Source of the DNA: Streptomyces sp. NBC_00582
Lineage (GTDB): Bacteria; Actinomycetota; Actinomycetes; Streptomycetales; Streptomycetaceae
NCBI RefSeq assembly: GCF_036345155.1
Contig: NZ_CP107772.1
Coordinates: 5,704,001 to 5,768,000, forward strand
Length of the DNA: 64,000 nucleotides
Direction: 5' to 3'
Positions 62,246-64,000 of the stretch are shown in pieces. Position 1 is the stretch's first letter. Every line of letters starts with the position of its first letter. The notes beneath the pieces were generated by a model, which did not search any database, was not told the DNA's origin, and was given only the letters and a program-made list of their open reading frames with translations. Made by a program: the position numbers and the translations under genes.

Positions 62246-62878
62246 ATGAGCGACCCCGGGCTGCGTGAGCGGAAGAAGCGGCGGATGTATCAGGCCGTGT
62301 CGGACATCGCCGTGACGATGTTCCTGGAGCGGGGGTTCGACGCGGTGTCCGTCGCGGAGGTCGCGGCGGCGGCCGAGATCTCCAAGCCGACCCTCTTCCG
62401 GTACTTCCCGGCCAAGGAGGACCTGGTCCTGCACCGGATCGCCGACCATGAGCGGGAAGCCGCCCGGGTGGTCGAGGCCGGGCGTGTCGAGGGGGTCGCG
62501 CCCCTGCCCGCGCTGCGCCGGCACTTCCTGGAGGGGATCGCCGCCCTCGACCCCGTCACCGGCCTCAACGACCACCCCGCCGTCCGCGCCTTCTACGACC
62601 TCCTCTACGGCACCCCCTCCCTGGTCGCCCGTCTCCACGCCCACCTGGAGCGTTCCGAGGCCGCCCTCGCCGAGGTCCTCGGCGGTGATCTCGGCGCCCG
62701 GCTCGCCGCGGGCCAGATCATCGCCGTACGACGGATCCTCGCCGAGGAGAACTGGCGGCGGATCTCGGCGGGGGAGCCGGTGGAGGACGTACGGCAGGAG
62801 GCGGTCGGGGCGGCCGAGCGGGCGTTCGCGGCGCTGGAGGCGGGGCTGCCGTATCTCGCAGTGAGCATTACTCAGTAA
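62246..62878 (+). CDS. TetR-family transcriptional regulator
   Basis: A 210-residue repressor. The N-terminal helix-turn-helix reads MYQAVSDIAVTMFLERGFDAVSVAEVAAAAEISKPTLFRYFPAKEDLVL. The C-terminal ligand domain resembles the MftR-type group. The helicase gene follows by 39 bp; a short palindrome TTACT-C-AGTAA (62868-62878) covers its stop codon and could be an operator acting on that gene. Confidence 0.92.
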   Translation: MSDPGLRERKKRRMYQAVSDIAVTMFLERGFDAVSVAEVAAAAEISKPTLFRYFPAKEDLVLHRIADHEREAARVVEAGRVEGVAPLPALRRHFLEGIAALDPVTGLNDHPAVRAFYDLLYGTPSLVARLHAHLERSEAALAEVLGGDLGARLAAGQIIAVRRILAEENWRRISAGEPVEDVRQEAVGAAERAFAALEAGLPYLAVSITQ

Positions 62879-62917
62879 AATATTTAACTCGGTTACGTCA
62901 TTCGCTATCCTCGGCGC
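62868..62917 (+). promoter_or_regulatory. AT-rich leaderless promoter of the helicase gene
   Basis: TTTAAC (62883-62888), 17-bp spacer and TATCCT (62906-62911) lie 6 nt before the ATG, with no ribosome-binding site. The palindrome TTACTCAGTAA just upstream may bind the TetR protein. Confidence 0.55.
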
Positions 62918-64000
62918 ATGACGCCTGCCGAGCCTGCCGCAAAGGGACACGACCGCGACCTCGACACCGCCCTCCACCACGAACGCGCCCACCACGACAC
63001 CTGCCGCGCCGCCCTCGCCGCCATGGTCGAGGGCGCCGACCGGCAGGTCGTCACCGGCGAGGACGTCTCCGCGTCCGGCGCCGACGCCGAAGTCCTCGGC
63101 TACGGGCTGCGCAGCCGCGCCAAGGCCCTGCACGAACTGCCCGAGGGCCCGCTGTTCTTCGGCCGCATCGACCTCGTGCAAGGCGGTGGGCACCACATCG
63201 GCCGGCTGCGGATCAGCGAGCACCCCGCCGCCCCGCCCCTCGTCGTCGACTGGCGCGCCCCCGTCTCCCGCGCCTTCTACCAGGCGAGCGCCCGCGATCC
63301 GCAGGGCGTGACCGTACGGCGGCGGTTCGGCTGGGCCCCCGGCAGCCGCGGCGACTCCGCCGACCTGACCGGCCTGGAGGACGAACACCTCGGGGGCGGC
63401 GAGCCCGCGGCGGGCCCCGGAGGTCTCCTCCTGCGCGAACTCGAACGCCCCCGCGTCGGCCCCATGCGGGACATCGCCGCCACCATCCAGCCCGAACAGG
63501 ACGACCTCGTACGGGGCGGACTCGCCGACTCGGTCTGTGTGCAGGGCGCACCCGGCACCGGCAAGACCGCCGTGGGCCTGCACCGGGCCGCCTACCTCCT
63601 CTACACCCACCCGCAGCGCGTGAAGCGCGGCGGTCTGCTGATCCTCGGCCCCAACCGCACCTTCCTCTCCTACATCGCCGAGGTCCTGCCCTCCCTCGGC
63701 GAGACCGGCGTACGGCAGTCGACGCTCCAGGACGAGATCGCCCGGCACCGGGTGACCGGGACCGACACCGACCGGGCCGCCGCCCTCAAGCACGACGCCC
63801 GGATGGCCGAGGTACTGCGCCGCGCGGTGTACGGGCGGGTGACGGCCGCTCACGCCGAGGACCTGGCCGTACCGGACGGGTCGTACCGGTGGCGGATCGC
63901 GGGCCACCACCTCACGGAGATCGTGAACGCGGTGCTCGCCGAGGAGCCGCCGTACGAGGTCGGACGGGAACGGGTCCGCAGCCGGATCGTGCGCCGGATC
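62918..64000 (+). CDS. HelD-like superfamily 1 helicase/RNA polymerase-associated ATPase, 5' part
   Basis: The first 361 residues of a longer protein running off the window. The N-terminal coiled-coil arm (DLDTALHHERAHHDTCRAAL), the LFFGRIDL and VVDWRAPVSRAFYQA segments and Walker A CVQGAPGTGKTAVGLHRAAYLLY are typical of HelD and HelR. These bind RNA polymerase and recycle stalled complexes; Streptomyces HelR also confers rifamycin tolerance by drug displacement. No rifamycin-associated element was recognised upstream, so HelD versus HelR is unresolved. Confidence 0.9.
   Translation, partial: MTPAEPAAKGHDRDLDTALHHERAHHDTCRAALAAMVEGADRQVVTGEDVSASGADAEVLGYGLRSRAKALHELPEGPLFFGRIDLVQGGGHHIGRLRISEHPAAPPLVVDWRAPVSRAFYQASARDPQGVTVRRRFGWAPGSRGDSADLTGLEDEHLGGGEPAAGPGGLLLRELERPRVGPMRDIAATIQPEQDDLVRGGLADSVCVQGAPGTGKTAVGLHRAAYLLYTHPQRVKRGGLLILGPNRTFLSYIAEVLPSLGETGVRQSTLQDEIARHRVTGTDTDRAAALKHDARMAEVLRRAVYGRVTAAHAEDLAVPDGSYRWRIAGHHLTEIVNAVLAEEPPYEVGRERVRSRIVRRI

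Noticed and set aside
62868..62918. Rifamycin-associated element ahead of a HelR gene
   Set aside because: The upstream DNA is AT-rich with only a short TTACTCAGTAA palindrome; I could not match the rifamycin-associated element, so rifamycin inducibility is not claimed.

Overview
This window is chromosomal DNA from a Streptomyces or a very close relative. GC is very high throughout, starts are often GTG, genes are joined by ATGA/GTGA overlaps, and the gene order is a recognisable Streptomyces core-chromosome block: csoR, pit, pst operon, ppk, mshD, glnR, nur, rsiG and the devA/devB/devE cluster. From memory this order matches the S. coelicolor SCO413x-SCO419x region; no database search was possible, so that correspondence is recall.

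Layout. 1-3.9 kb: end of a PAP2 phosphatase, a Tat-exported FAD oxidoreductase, lipoprotein and small conserved genes, and the copper repressor csoR with its operator. 4.1-14.4 kb: a phosphate block with a DUF47 protein and Pit transporter, convergent to pstSCAB, whose promoter carries PHO-box repeats, then Nudix, CHAD and polyphosphate kinase genes. 14.5-21.4 kb: an orphan ABC-2 type permease, a GC-rich tandem repeat, and an overlapping chain of ECF sigma factor, zinc-finger anti-sigma factor, ABC transporter and membrane protein. 21.4-24.3 kb: mycothiol synthase and a secreted 5'-nucleotidase.

24.5-32.0 kb is the least familiar part: two duplicated small Lys/Ala/Pro-rich peptides, an ABC exporter, then a five-gene cassette of a secreted four-cysteine protein, a large lipoprotein, a MacB-like ATPase and permease, and a second lipoprotein. 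32.0-40.9 kb: an orphan response regulator, a pectate lyase-pectinesterase fusion, a two-component system with an HtrA-like protease upstream (reminiscent of mycobacterial MprAB-PepD), a LacI regulator and glnR. 41-46.6 kb: hydrolase, MoaD/ThiS-like protein, membrane proteins, and a sulfur operon preceded by a 27-residue Cys-containing leader peptide with an attenuator-like hairpin. 46.7-50.1 kb: three overlapping genes for single-pass membrane proteins, one with a highly repetitive acidic region.

50.2-59.4 kb is rich in development regulators: nur (all Ni/metal histidines present), rsiG (two complete c-di-GMP signature motifs), then devE, devA, devB and a third GntR paralogue, interleaved with two tiny membrane-protein genes. 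devE and devA share a palindromic operator at an identical 95-bp distance from their starts. 59.4-64 kb is accessory: a double-kinase-domain phosphotransferase gene ending inside a 181-bp miniature inverted-repeat element, a gene remnant, a TetR regulator and the start of a HelD-like helicase.

Together the genes cover phosphate and polyphosphate homeostasis, nitrogen, nickel, copper and sulfur control, envelope stress and sporulation control. No rRNA, tRNA, CRISPR array, prophage or intact insertion sequence was seen.
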